From the NCBI GenBank assembly GCA_025024175.1, contig QCXZ01000138.1:42813092-42877091 (forward strand): a DNA stretch of 64,000 nt, written 5' to 3'. Positions 1 through 10,620 of the stretch are shown here, piece after piece (the stretch's first letter is position 1; every line of letters starts with the position of its first letter). The notes under the pieces were generated by a model. The model was not told the origin of the DNA. It worked only from the letters and a program-made list of their open reading frames with translations, and ran no database searches. The translations under genes and the position numbers were made by a program. This stretch comes from Rhyzopertha dominica (taxonomy: Eukaryota; Arthropoda; Insecta; Coleoptera; Bostrichidae).

Positions 1-960
1 CTTAGCAATTAGTAGGCAATGAATTTTATCTAATGTTCAGTAATTGTATATGGATACAACTTCGACAATTTATAGATGAAAGTGGTTTTTCCGTTTTGAG
101 CAATTTGAGCAATCATATGATTAAATATATTTTTTTAACAGAAGTATCACCCTATTAGTTAATTTAAGTTCGTTGATTCAAACTATTCTTGAATTTCTTT
201 AAAGGTTGCACAAACATTTGTTGATGAGATTATTAATCACAAGATGCATACACAACTCACATATTGTCCACGGATAGATTATGTACGTTTCTAATCTTCG
301 TTTTTTGGACATTTATATTCATAAGTTAAAACTTGTCGTATGTTCTCGATCGTGTGGTAATTTTGCTTTATGAATCTTCTTGATTTGTTCCTAAAGCATA
401 AGGATGTTTTAAGTGTACCCACAAGGTGACATAAGAAAAAAGTTGAATTCACAACAAATTCTGGGCATAAGTTTCTGTCAGAGTGACCGAATTCAGTTAT
501 TGGGTACAACATATAGATAATTTATTTCATTTAAAACTACTTACTCGTTATTTTTTTCTGATTGATGGAACACTTTTTTATCTCACATTGAAAATTGTGT
601 GCACTGCGCAGTGCAGTGTTTTGCTATGGTACAGCGCTCTATTGAATCCTTTTTTTAATCAAATTATTCGCATCGGATCATGTTAATCTTTTNCACATTT
701 CCTTAAATTGTAGTTAAAGGTTGTCACTTGTTATACGTTTGCTCATACAAATAAACCAAGATTGTAAACCCCTAACTTATCTGCGTTTACTTGAATTATT
801 GTGTGTCTTATAGAAGTATGTTGACATAGATTGCAAATGATTACATTAAAACTTTACACATGTTTTTTGTGCGGCTCGTAATAATGTATTTTGAATAGAA
901 AGAATCAGATTATTTGCACAACGCGTATTTTAGTTGTTAGAAGAGGCTTGATAAATTTGC
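1..960. other. AT-rich stretch, nothing recognised
   Basis: Only short open frames with no recognisable motif occur. I see no splice-bounded coding segment, RNA gene or repeat structure. Confidence 0.5.
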
Positions 961-1125
961 CAACCTACAATAGGGGTGTTGGAAGAAAAAATCCGCACGA
1001 ACACAAGACTTCAATTTATTGAAAATGGACAAACTGATACAAAAAACTAAACACCAGTAATATACATAAAGCTTAAATAACTGTGTCATCAGATTTCATT
1101 CGTCGCATTAAATTGGAGAAGATCG

Positions 1126-1985
1126 CTACATCCATTTGCGAAATTTTAAGATTGATCCGTTATTGCAATTCTTCCACCCCGTATACTCTCTGTATAAAAA
1201 TTGTATAGAATCTTTCAACTCGACGCAGATGGAGTCCGTTGGGCTCATTTCTGGACCTTTCATCGAATATGCAGCCACTACATGTGTTGCATAACGGACG
1301 GTTATCATATAAGGCCTGAACATAATTTTGCGATTTGAATGTTTTTTGCTAATGAATTTGTTCTGTCTGCTTTGTACGCATTCTTTCTCATACAGAATTA
1401 CCGGAAAGCGCGGTATACAAAGAAGAATGACGCGCGAAGGAATTGCCATCCAAACCAACAGCTTCTGAGAAAAAACGTCTCTCGTCTCTACCTTTCTGCA
1501 TTAGTAAGACTTTTTAATTGCGTTGTTGCTACCATTCCATGAGAAATATGATTCATCATTAATAATCACTTCTAGCCTTTCTTTCTTTTTGTTCCATACC
1601 TTGCTTATCTTTGTATTTCGGGGTTGTTTTTCTTCATAGTAATAAAACATTTTTGCATTTCAATATGTTGCTGGCATACTTTTTGTCGATGTATTTTCTA
1701 CCCATTTTTCTGACAGTTCTTCCTGAACCTTGCTTTCTTACTGATGGCCATCCTAACTATACATGTTTATAAATGTCATACGTAGTCCGCTTAGGAATCC
1801 CCATTGCATAAAAAGGATTAACAACACACATATGTTTTATGATTTCTGTGTTGCTCAATATACGAGTAGCCGGCAATAACTTCGCAACGCTTATTATCTG
1901 CATTATTGTTTGTAACAAATCCCATAACTTTAAACTGCTTTTACGTTTTTTACTTATACGTTTAGAGAGATGCGCGTTCAATTAT
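1126..1985 (-). pseudogene. Decayed Tc1-like transposase
   Basis: Reading the minus strand from about 1985 down to 1126 gives, across several frames, pieces in the order expected for a Tc1/mariner DDE transposase. First comes an N-terminal helix-turn-helix part (PKRTTYDIYKHV, then GSGRTVRKMGRKYIDKK). Next is a first-aspartate motif (IINDESYFSWNGS, near 1530-1560). Then comes the block LVWMAIPSRVILL with LYEKECVQSRQNKFI, matching the usual VWxAIS...YIxECL segment. Frames change and stops interrupt, so it is dead. I found no convincing terminal inverted repeats, so the ends are uncertain. The short + strand frames here are shadows. Family assignment rests on motif order only. Confidence 0.65.
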
Positions 1986-1989
1986 TGAA

Positions 1990-2255
1990 AATCCAAGGTC
2001 TACTGAAATTTAATAGCTGAGATCTTGCGCCGATTGTTTGGTCTCCACACACTTAGCTTCTAGCTTTTGAAATTTTGAACTCGTTATGTCTATATCTTAG
2101 ATCCAGTGAAGAACCTTAAAGCAAAAAAGTTTATATCAACAGCTTGTACCAATCCGTTAAAGCTTCAGCTCCAGTATTTGGTGCCGTGTCACCAAAAATT
2201 TCCGCTGACGAGTATTACGCAGGCAATTTAGATTAATACGCAGATTTCTCTAGTN
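1990..2255. other. AT-rich stretch, nothing recognised
   Basis: No coding, repeat or RNA signal seen. A single ambiguous base lies at the right end. Confidence 0.4.
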
Positions 2256-2259
2256 AAAA

Positions 2260-2720
2260 AGCTGTGGGCTCGTATCCATTAGCAACAATCCCCGTTTTAC
2301 AGGGGGATATTAGCCCCCATTGTCCTGCAACTCATGTCAGGGTCAATGCCGTGCGTCATCCAGACCCCTGCGCTCCTGTCAGTGGGGCCCACCGGTGCTT
2401 ATCGGCCCCGACGTGCCTGTCAAACCCGACGATTATTAGCGATGGCGACGCTGGGCGCCGCGCCCGCCTGGAATTTGAATATTTCTGCGATTTTTCAGTC
2501 GCGATGCGTTTCGATGTATAAATGCGAAGTTCCGTGTCAGATGGGGCGCTTTTTTACTCTGGAGATTAATAAAGGAGGATAAAGCTAAGCCCTCGGTGGC
2601 AGCGACAAGAATAGTTGGCTGCTATCCAGTGTTGCCAGACGGTATTAAGTTCGGGTCGTGTTTTCAGACCGGGAGCTTTGGGAGATCAAAACTAATCCAC
2701 GAAGACATTTCGACACGCCC
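2260..2720. other. GC-rich, CpG-containing island, non-coding candidate
   Basis: The base composition changes sharply from the AT-rich surroundings to a GC-rich block with many CG dinucleotides (for example GCGCCGCGCCCGCC around 2455-2468). Two overlapping + frames of 82-85 codons are open, but their translations resemble no domain and one has no good start or splice context. A TATAAATG string occurs at about 2517. Such islands in AT-rich insect introns and gene deserts are often conserved regulatory DNA, or a 5' exon. I cannot tell which without a comparison species. Confidence 0.4.
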
Positions 2721-3340
2721 CATCGATAAAAGACACGTGCTTTTTAAACATATCATCGTTGTATGATGTTCACAACTTAACTTTTTTGACAAGCATGACA
2801 ACACTATTTTTTATTTCATCTGCTTTTAGAAATCCACAAAAAAACAATTCTTTAGCTACCCAATAATCCGAATAAGGACTCCACTGGTGTCGTTTGATAA
2901 AAGTCTACACGTGTGTTGAGTTTCACGTGGACATCTAGATAAAGCATGGTGCTAGCCAATCAACAAATTGTTAATCAACCACCATTAAGGATTTCTGGAA
3001 TTCTTTTCCGCATTTTTTGGTCATACTAATCTAAATTTTAATGTTATTTTCCTTCAAAACTCAAATCATGTAGTTAATTTGCTGTTCTAAATTTATTATT
3101 GCAAAATAGTTCTCCAATTTTTCTTAATTTTAAGCTCCTACATATTTAGCTGCCGTCAATTGATTTTTAGTAGTTTTTAGTACTTTATATTCCGGTTTTA
3201 AAATTCAGACTCCCGTTGAGTTGATATTGATGCATATTCTTATGTATTTTTATTTAGTGTTTTCAAAAGTATATTTTGTGTTTTTCCATGCATTTATCAG
3301 ATCAGTATAAAATAATTTTTTACTCTGTGAATTGCACAAA
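2721..3340. other. AT-rich stretch, nothing recognised
   Basis: No supported feature seen. Confidence 0.4.
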
Positions 3341-4910
3341 AAAAAGACAAACACCAATCATTTCAGCTGAACGCTAAGTACAAAAAAAACGAAAAACTTA
3401 AAAAAATAAAAGTGAATGTTAAGGTAAGAAGCATTGAGATAATTGATTAACTAAGCATGACAAGTAAGATGAAAAAATGATAAAAAGTAAAAACCAACTC
3501 AGGTTAACACAAATTTACACAGATACAACCAGATTAAGGGAAAATGCTAAGAAAATAAAACATAGCTATTATTAAATATGCAAAAATTATTATAGACGGC
3601 GCTATATGGAAATGGGACAAAAAAGGAAAGATGATAATACATCAGGTCCCACAAAACTAGTAACAGCTATTATACCAGGGGATAGATAAACTCAACGACG
3701 ACCAGGAATAAACAGGATTCGAGAAAGCGAACAAATGATAAAATAAAACCATTGACACTCTGTAAAACAACAAAGGAATTGACAAGCTAAGCAAATAGTA
3801 GAAAAAGGACATTTGCTAATATGGAGTAAAGTAAAACATACCCAGGGGTTTATCGCAGCAAGTAAAAAAAGTGAGAAGGAATGTTGTAAAGGAGTTTGAA
3901 AGTACAACGGGAAAAAGAAAATAGGTACAGATTTACCATAGTGGTAGAACGATACATTCTGGAAATACTTATTTTGGTAACCAGAAACACTAGAATAAAG
4001 CTATTATATGATAGAAAACTTTAAAGGAAGAGTATAGAAAAAACTTAAAATATATGCAAAGATAGCAGGAAAACATGGAGAATAGATTAGAAATAATAAT
4101 GAAAGGTAAATATTAGAATTTGGCGTGCAGAATACTCTTGTGGTGGCAAATTCTTTTCACAAGCACAAATATACAAAAATATATGCAAGGCAGGCACCAA
4201 AAAAGATGAAAAATCAATAATAATAGATACATACATACTGATAGAAAGGGAAAACAGAAAAAATGCTACAGATGTGAAGTAAGGACAGATTAGAAATTGA
4301 TAGTGATCATTATGCAGTTGTAGTGGAACTAATATCAAGTTTATGTAAACGAATGGTCGAAGAGCGAGTAACAGAAGTAGTGCCAACAATTCAGTATGAA
4401 AACATAAAACAAACACAGGAAAAGTGTAAGAAGGATAAATGAAGACTTACCTAAATAAGATTGGTGGTATAACATATGCAAGTATAAGTAGCTAAGAACA
4501 ATTAGTTAGAGAAAATACATGACAGAAGTAAAAAAGCGCTTGCAACTGATGCTGATGAAATAACAAACCAGAAATTGTTCACAGGTAGGGTCAGTATAAT
4601 CGAAACGTGGCAAAAATACAATTGCTAGACACAGCCGCACTATCTTCTGACACTTCAGAACGCGAAATGTGTGCCTCACTTATTTGGAAAAGTTGTTTAA
4701 GGGCATAACAGGGCAACAAATTTGGGAATGTTTGGATAAAAAAAGGAGTGGATGTAAAGTTAATGAAAGCTGTAAAAAGTAGAAATCTGATAAGTTTATT
4801 AAACTTGAACGGTTAAAACAGAGTGTGCTGAGTCCAGATGTGTTTGCTAGATAAATACAGAGATAGAGCAAGGAAGTTACACGTAGGATATAGAAATATC
4901 CAAAGATTGA
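3340..4910. other. Purine-skewed (A-rich + strand) tract
   Basis: Over about 1.5 kb the + strand is conspicuously rich in A (and AG) and poor in T, with runs such as GAAAGCGAACAAATGATAAAA. Neighbouring DNA is balanced. The open frames are all on the minus strand and read as F/L/S-rich low-complexity peptides, as expected from T-rich codons rather than from a protein. A decayed retroelement, whose RNA strand is often A-rich, would give this skew, but no RT, gag or integrase motif is legible. Confidence 0.35.
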
Positions 4911-5064
4911 CAGTAACAGAGTTTGCGTCTTATAATAATTGACTCGTTACATGCTTGTTATAATTGTCGTGAATAATGTGAAAGTATGTAAATTTAAATT
5001 TGCATAAGTTATAAATATTGGGAAATCAGACATAAATACATAGTGAAAAAGTATTACCAGTTTT

Positions 5065-5135
5065 GACCGCGTTGGATCCTGGGCCTTTTGAACACTAGTC
5101 GAATGCGCTAAACCAATTGCGCTATCAGAGCCCTA
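5065..5135 (-). pseudogene. tRNA-like relic (tRNA pseudogene or SINE head)
   Basis: On the minus strand the segment reads like a tRNA 5' half. A pol III A-box match, TAGCGCAATTGG, lies about ten bases in. It is followed by TTTAGCGCATTCGACT, a D-arm/anticodon-arm style sequence. A degraded B-box (CCAGGATCCAACGC) lies near the end. The T-arm consensus is lost, so it is not a functional tRNA. It could be an old tRNA-Ile-like pseudogene or the head of a tRNA-derived SINE. Confidence 0.5.
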
Positions 5136-5875
5136 TTTAAATCCGTGGTCAAACATCAAAGTTTTTGCGCCTTTAACCGCTGCTGAACGCCACCTGGTGC
5201 ACTGATTAACATATTTAATGAAAGACGGGTGGAAGATAGTTGATCTTCATAAGGATATTTTATTAATTTAATTTAAGTACAAGTAAACTAAATTTATAGA
5301 ACCTCAATTTTTACCAACAGAGGCTATCGTCACGCTGACCAGAACAACTAACTGCCAGATGCGTGTATTTTAAACTTTTGTTCATAAATTGTAGGTGCCT
5401 ACATGCCAAATAAGTAGGAGGTTTTTGAATGGCCAGATTACTAAAATTAACTACGAACTGTTAATAATACGGCATGGACAAAGTAGGACTATTTGTTATT
5501 AATTGTAATCGGTCAGAATTAAAATATGTGTTTACCAAGGCGTTCTATATTTATTTAATTAATTAGAGAAGCCTTTTGCTTTGAACATGTGTGTTATGTA
5601 CGCGTAAGAGGTCTCTATTATTTCTTATTGGGTTGTACATATTAGTGATAACTCAAGATTCTTGACATTTTACACTATATTTTTTTGAGAAATGATCGAA
5701 CGCTCATTTAGTATTTTCTGTTAAAAAAGTATCCAATTATTCCCAAAAAATATGGCATTATATTTGATTACTAATTTTAAAGTGCCAAATTTCATATTTT
5801 TTCCATGTCATTTACAAGATGCTAAACAAAAACATTTTATTTGAAAAAATAAAAATTATTTTAATCGTGTTTTAT
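5136..5875. other. AT-rich stretch with one CTCF-like site
   Basis: Apart from the CTCF-like core near 5188 I see no gene, repeat or RNA signal. Confidence 0.4.
5188..5200 (-). promoter_or_regulatory. CTCF-like core motif
   Basis: The minus strand reads GCACCAGGTGGCG, which fits the CTCF core CCASYAGRKGGCR at all but the first base. CTCF exists in insects and acts in insulation. A 13-bp match in 64 kb can occur by chance, so this is only a candidate. Confidence 0.25.
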
Positions 5876-5879
5876 CCTT

Positions 5880-6300
5880 TCTTCTTAAAATTTACCTTTT
5901 ACGTAACTTTCTAAAAGAATGAAGTGTGGAGACCTGAGTATACATGCAAAGGGTCTCCTTCCACCAATCCATCTTCCGGGAAATACTGCATCCGGACATT
6001 CAGGGGCACATCTTACAAAATGGGGGGCCACAATCTTGTTGAATCAAGCTGTTTCTATTCGAGTAATCACCTTCTACAGGACAATGAAGCAAAATAGCCA
6101 ATTTGGAATTGGTTCATCCTACAAGAATACCAAATTGCGCTCTTCATCAAGATTTTCTTTAAAAATTTTGGTCCTAATATTCGATCACCAACAATCTCTA
6201 TTCAAGTCATCGATATTTTCTGGGAAATAAGTGTAATCTTTACTCATTTAATGATAACTTTAATTATGTCTGTTTACCTTACCTCTCATAATAAACTTCA
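5880..6300 (-). pseudogene. Relic of a DUF4817-type mariner transposase (catalytic half)
   Basis: Minus-strand frames give, in order, IIGDRILGPKIFKENLDEER (6260-6130; the family has a GIxGxxIIGPxFxxxxLxGExY block), then QQDCGPPF around 6040 (normally QQDGAPPH with the second catalytic Asp), then DAVFPGRWIGGRRPFA and RSPHF around 5930-5980 (normally FPGRWIGR...RSPDLTPLDFF). Frames shift between the blocks and the third Asp motif is eroded. The N-terminal half, expected further right, is not legible. The + strand 103-codon frame here is a shadow of this relic. Confidence 0.7.
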
Positions 6301-8373
6301 GAAAATAGTTTGTTTTTCGTGGTCAGGTCGTTCAAATCCAGTCGATCCACCATTTCCGCGCAAAACTGTGGTTTCAAGATAGTTTTTATCGAATTCCTGC
6401 AAGATTGCTACTTTGTAATTATGAAATATTCCGATTTACAAACTCTCACTGTATATGTTAGTACTCCTTTTTTGCTATGTCTTCTCTATCGTTAAATATA
6501 TGCCACATTTATGTTTTAATGTGCTTCCCGCATTCATTCAGCCTTCGTTGAACTCCGCTTCGTACGTTGGCTTCTAAGCTTGTCGTAAGTCTTTGAGGCA
6601 ATGTCGCGGAAATTATTTCATGTATCTAATGGTGCAGTGATTGATTGTGAGGATGTGTTGAACCCAACATATCTCTCCCAAATACCCAGCCAAATGACCG
6701 GACTAATGCGGTAAGATGGAGGGTGCGACTGTGCGAACTCAATAAATTGAAAATCAGAATCCTGTAATTTAACCAGACCGACAAGAAAGGGTATCCGTTC
6801 AATATTGGCGACGAGAGAAAGGACAAAGTGGACGCATTTTGTAAGCTCTCGAAAAAGGTCAGGGAAGCCGAACTTGGGTGGCAATCATAAAACTTTGCCT
6901 TATCAGTTACAGAAAGTTGTTTCTGTAATAATTTTCTTCGAGTCGATTCTTATATTATCTACGCAAGTTATATGTGGTTGTTCTCAAATTTTAGTAACAC
7001 ATACAAATGACGATGATAATTTTAATGAATTGATTAATTGATAGACTACTAGATCTACGAATAAATCAGGAACAAAAAAAAACTATAAGTGAGTCTATAT
7101 TAAACAAAACTATACCTTTCCTTTTGCAGCTGTTTGCCAGTTTTCTGAGCTGAAAGTGGCATATTTTATAATCCATTTACTGCAGTTAATTACAGATAGT
7201 ATTCGGCCCGAATAAATACGAATTAGTGGAATTTGAAAATATACGGTTCAGTAAATCCCGCCGAAGGTAACATCCGAAGAAATATTCTATATTTATATGG
7301 TGTCAATGAGTGTTTTGGACCACTGCACTAGCGCATGGCGATATTGAATTTTTAATATGGAAATCAGATTTATAAAATTGCTCTAAATTTTCCCCTGGAT
7401 ATGAATGTCCACCCTTTCATAATTATAAACGTTATTACTATCTTACTATCATTCTAAAAAGATGTTCTAATTCAGAAAAAACAAGACTTTCAAGACAAGA
7501 ACTTTACTTTGCCAGTAGTGAACGAAATCAAGCCAACTGTAATAAAATTCGAAGTTTCTAAACGTTATCAAGTTTGAAAGTAATTTTTGGCTTGGTCACG
7601 TCTGGTCTTTTGTTTTGGGGAGCATTCCGTAAATTCATTCCCTTAGCAGAAGTAGGTACTTCGGTAAGGGAGATTACATGGAATTTATATACCGGGTGTC
7701 GATAAAGTACCTGATAAAGATTTAAGATGTTTATTTTGAGACGATTGATACAGAGTACCAGAACAGTCTGTTACTGACGAAGATTTGACGTAATCAAATG
7801 CTAAATAGAACCATATGCTTTTTTGTGTTGTTCGAGCCCTTTAGATTTAAGAAATTCAACCATGGCATGAAGAAAAATAATCAAAATGGATATAATTCGA
7901 AAATAATTGTTTAACACGTGCATTCATATGAAGTTCTCCTATATTAGAAAACGGTGAGTAATTTTTTTTTCTTAATGTTCATCTGTAAACTAATAATAAA
8001 ATAAAATCTTTCGAAAGAAATCGGCGGTTTAAAATGCGAGTTCAAACGTACCGAAGATTGGCTGAATACAAAATTGCGTCACGCAACAGTAACGAGGCCC
8101 CGCCTACCAAGGTCGCTGGCTGCATAAAGTATGTCAAATGGAACAATACGCGTCAAACTGATATCTGGCAGTAGCAAATACGTTGCGTAGTGNTTTGTGC
8201 ATTACTGTTGCTTGACGTCACCGTCCGCCGCAGCCGTTTGCGCGCCAGTATTAATCGCCTTTGGTTTAACTTCAATGTATGAAGTTTTTTTCTCTAGACA
8301 ATGAAATTTTTTATGCAAGTTACTAATTCTCAAACAAGTAATTTAAATATGTGGTCGGCGCATGTTCAATTAA
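6301..8373. other. AT-rich stretch, nothing firm
   Basis: A minus-strand frame at 6618-6884 (88 codons) is more GC-rich than its surroundings but has no recognisable motif. Around 8060-8240 a loose inverted pair of CACGCAACAGTAA-type strings occurs with no clear element ends. No gene is supported. Confidence 0.35.
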
Positions 8374-8760
8374 AATGGTGCGTCTAACGGAAACTAAACG
8401 AATCCGAATTTTAAAGATTGTAGGTTATGGCGATTAACCCTAAAGTCATCAGGAAGCTTGTCAATTGTTCAACACAGAACACTAAAACAGTCATATTGCA
8501 TAATTTACTGTTAGCAGACTTGTTGCAAGGTTTTACGAAACGGGTAGCGTGAAGGATTTGGCAAAGATCTGGTCATCCCAAATTAAACGACGACACAAAA
8601 TTAAACCCAAGCCGAAGAAAATCCGAACCTAATCCTTCGTCAGATGGCAATGAACAACGACATACACCCACACAGTGGGTAAACTTTATCAAAAGGAAAA
8701 ATTTCATTCTTATAAGATCCGATTGATCCATAAAGTTCGTGAGAACAATCCTGACCTGAC
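8374..8760 (+). pseudogene. Relic of a DUF4817-type mariner transposase (N-terminal half)
   Basis: The + strand starts MVRLTETKRIRILKIVGYGD, the helix-turn-helix opening of DUF4817 insect transposases. It closely resembles the element at 59.6-61.4 kb, which opens PQLTEHDRIEILMMIGYGD. After stops and a frame change come RLVARFYETGSVKD (HTH end) and KEKFHSYKIRLIHKVRENNPD (the linker before the first catalytic block). It breaks off there at a short (CTGAC)n run, so no catalytic domain is present. Confidence 0.75.
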
Positions 8761-8772
8761 CTGACCTGACCC
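8751..8772. repeat. (CTGAC)n microsatellite, about 4 units
   Basis: Four tandem CTGAC units sit exactly where the transposase relic ends. Confidence 0.8.
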
Positions 8773-8774
8773 CG

Positions 8775-9640
8775 TGACGTTAAATTTGCAGGTGCCTTGA
8801 GATTGCCATTTTAAAATAAATACAGGATGCAGAATATTAAAAAGGTTTACAATGACGAATAGAAGGCGGGATTAGTCCTTCAGCATACATAAACTGTGAA
8901 ACTTGTGTTGTGATGTGTACCCTTTTTTTCAGGATATTCTGATGGCATTGTAGAATTATTGATAACTTCTGTGCATTTCCGTCGTCATTATAAACCTCTT
9001 CATCCATCGGACGCCCAGCTAAAAGCCAGCAATCTTCTAGTTGCGCACAACTCTCCGGGGAACTGTGAACTTTTACGTCACGAGTTGCGCGTTGTTAGAG
9101 CTCTTTTTACGTCTGTTTGTTCTAATGCGAAAAAGTTTCAGTATGGCTGTGGCGTTGATCGATAGCCCGATTATAAATGATTCCGGAGTTAAATTCCGAA
9201 GTTAACAGAACGTCCCGCGGCCAAAGAAAGCGTCTGCGAAGTTTAACAACGGGTTGCTTCTTTTCGTCGCAAATTTAGTTTTCAGCGCGCCGATGAGGCA
9301 GGAGTCGATGAAAGAGGAGAAGTAACTGTTTTGTTTAAGAAAGTTCGTCGTGGGGACTTTAATAACTGTCTTGTTAGATGAGTTGCATCATCGAGAACGG
9401 GTGGATTCTAATTAGAATAAGCGGGAAACCTTATTAAATTTCGCAGCCATCACTCATACCGTTGGACAAGGTATTTTTTTAATATTTCGTAATATATTGT
9501 GAATTGTGTTAAAACTGATGCATGAAATTAAACCTGACTGCGATACAAAGTGCGGCAGAAGTTTTAGCAGTCTTGGGGAGGTTTATTGGTTTTGATTGAT
9601 TGTTTGAAATTACCGTACGATAGGCATTTTCTTTTTTGCT
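8775..9640. other. Non-coding stretch, slightly GC-richer at 9000-9320
   Basis: No coding or repeat signature. The 9.0-9.3 kb part carries more CG dinucleotides than its flanks but no motif I can name. Confidence 0.35.
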
Positions 9641-9644
9641 AGTG

Positions 9645-10620
9645 GGCTTCCACGTAGCGCATGTTACAGGTATCTAAGGATTGATATGAGAGGATGTGGA
9701 GGTAAGAACGTAAGCTTTCGCTGCCAGAGTTAGATTGAAATCGCCCGCACTTGTAAGGGGCTTCATCAGGACATAAATAAGGAGTATGGAATATGGTACA
9801 AAGTGATTGGATACCAAATAGTTGAGAGATGATAACCATCTTCGCGGTTTAGATTATTGGGATGTTTGGAAATTTCTATGGCTTTTCGGGGACTTTCCGC
9901 TAGAACTGACACATTGCCAAACAAAATATTGTTACCGTCTTTATGCTGATGTTCGCCTGCTGCTGAGTGGGTGAAAAAACCTGATTTTATGCATCGTTTG
10001 TGTTCATTAAACCTGGTTTTAATAGATCTACCTGTTTCACCGATATATACGGCTACGCACGAACAAGGAATGCTGTAAATACCTCCAGAAGATAGAAGAT
10101 TTATTTTGCCCTTCGGAGATGGAAAGATCTGTGACATTTTTGAATGGGGCTGGAAGATAGTATGGATGAGTCGTTTCTTAACAATTTTTTCAATTCTGTC
10201 TGTGACACCTTGAACATATGGAAGCAAAGCAGTCGATCTATAATTTGGGGCTTCGAGACTTAGTTTGGATTTGGGGGTAAAGATAACGATAAGTTGCAAA
10301 TTGAATCTCACGATTATTATACCCTTTATTGACTAGACTGATAAGTCAGTGTTGCAATTCACTTTAAAGTTTGTACGGTCGAGAAATTGGTATAGCACGG
10401 TTAACAAGATAATTTAGAACAGAACGTTTTTGTGACGTACGATAGACGACCACCCGGTAAACGAGTGAAAAGTACATCAAGAAATGGGAGAGTATTATTG
10501 TTTTCTATTTTCACTGTGAATTTTATAAGGTTGTTAGGGTGTTGGAGCCGTGAGGCCATATAATGAAAGTGTCGTTGACGTACCAAAGCCAGATTTTAGG
10601 TTTCAGATCTGATGATTTTA
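9645..10620 (-). pseudogene. Decayed Penelope-like element (RT end plus GIY-YIG domain)
   Basis: Minus strand, 5' to 3'. RT motif C is read from 10600 (KPKIWLWYVNDTFIIWPHGS). The catalytic YVDD is YVND here, so an active-site Asp is lost. Next comes NNTLPFLDVLFTR, the downstream RT block. After a frame break follows YVQGVTDRIEKIVKKRLIHTIF, then the GIY-YIG nuclease (GGIYSIPCSC...VYIGETGRSIKTRFNEH, about 10110-10000) and the family tail KAIEISKHPNNLNREDGY. PLEs use this RT plus GIY-YIG protein for target-primed insertion. The 5' part is missing. Downstream, a CTGATGA at 9769-9763 and GCGAAAGC near 9714 could be a worn hammerhead core. The family differs from that at 36-40 kb. Confidence 0.85.
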
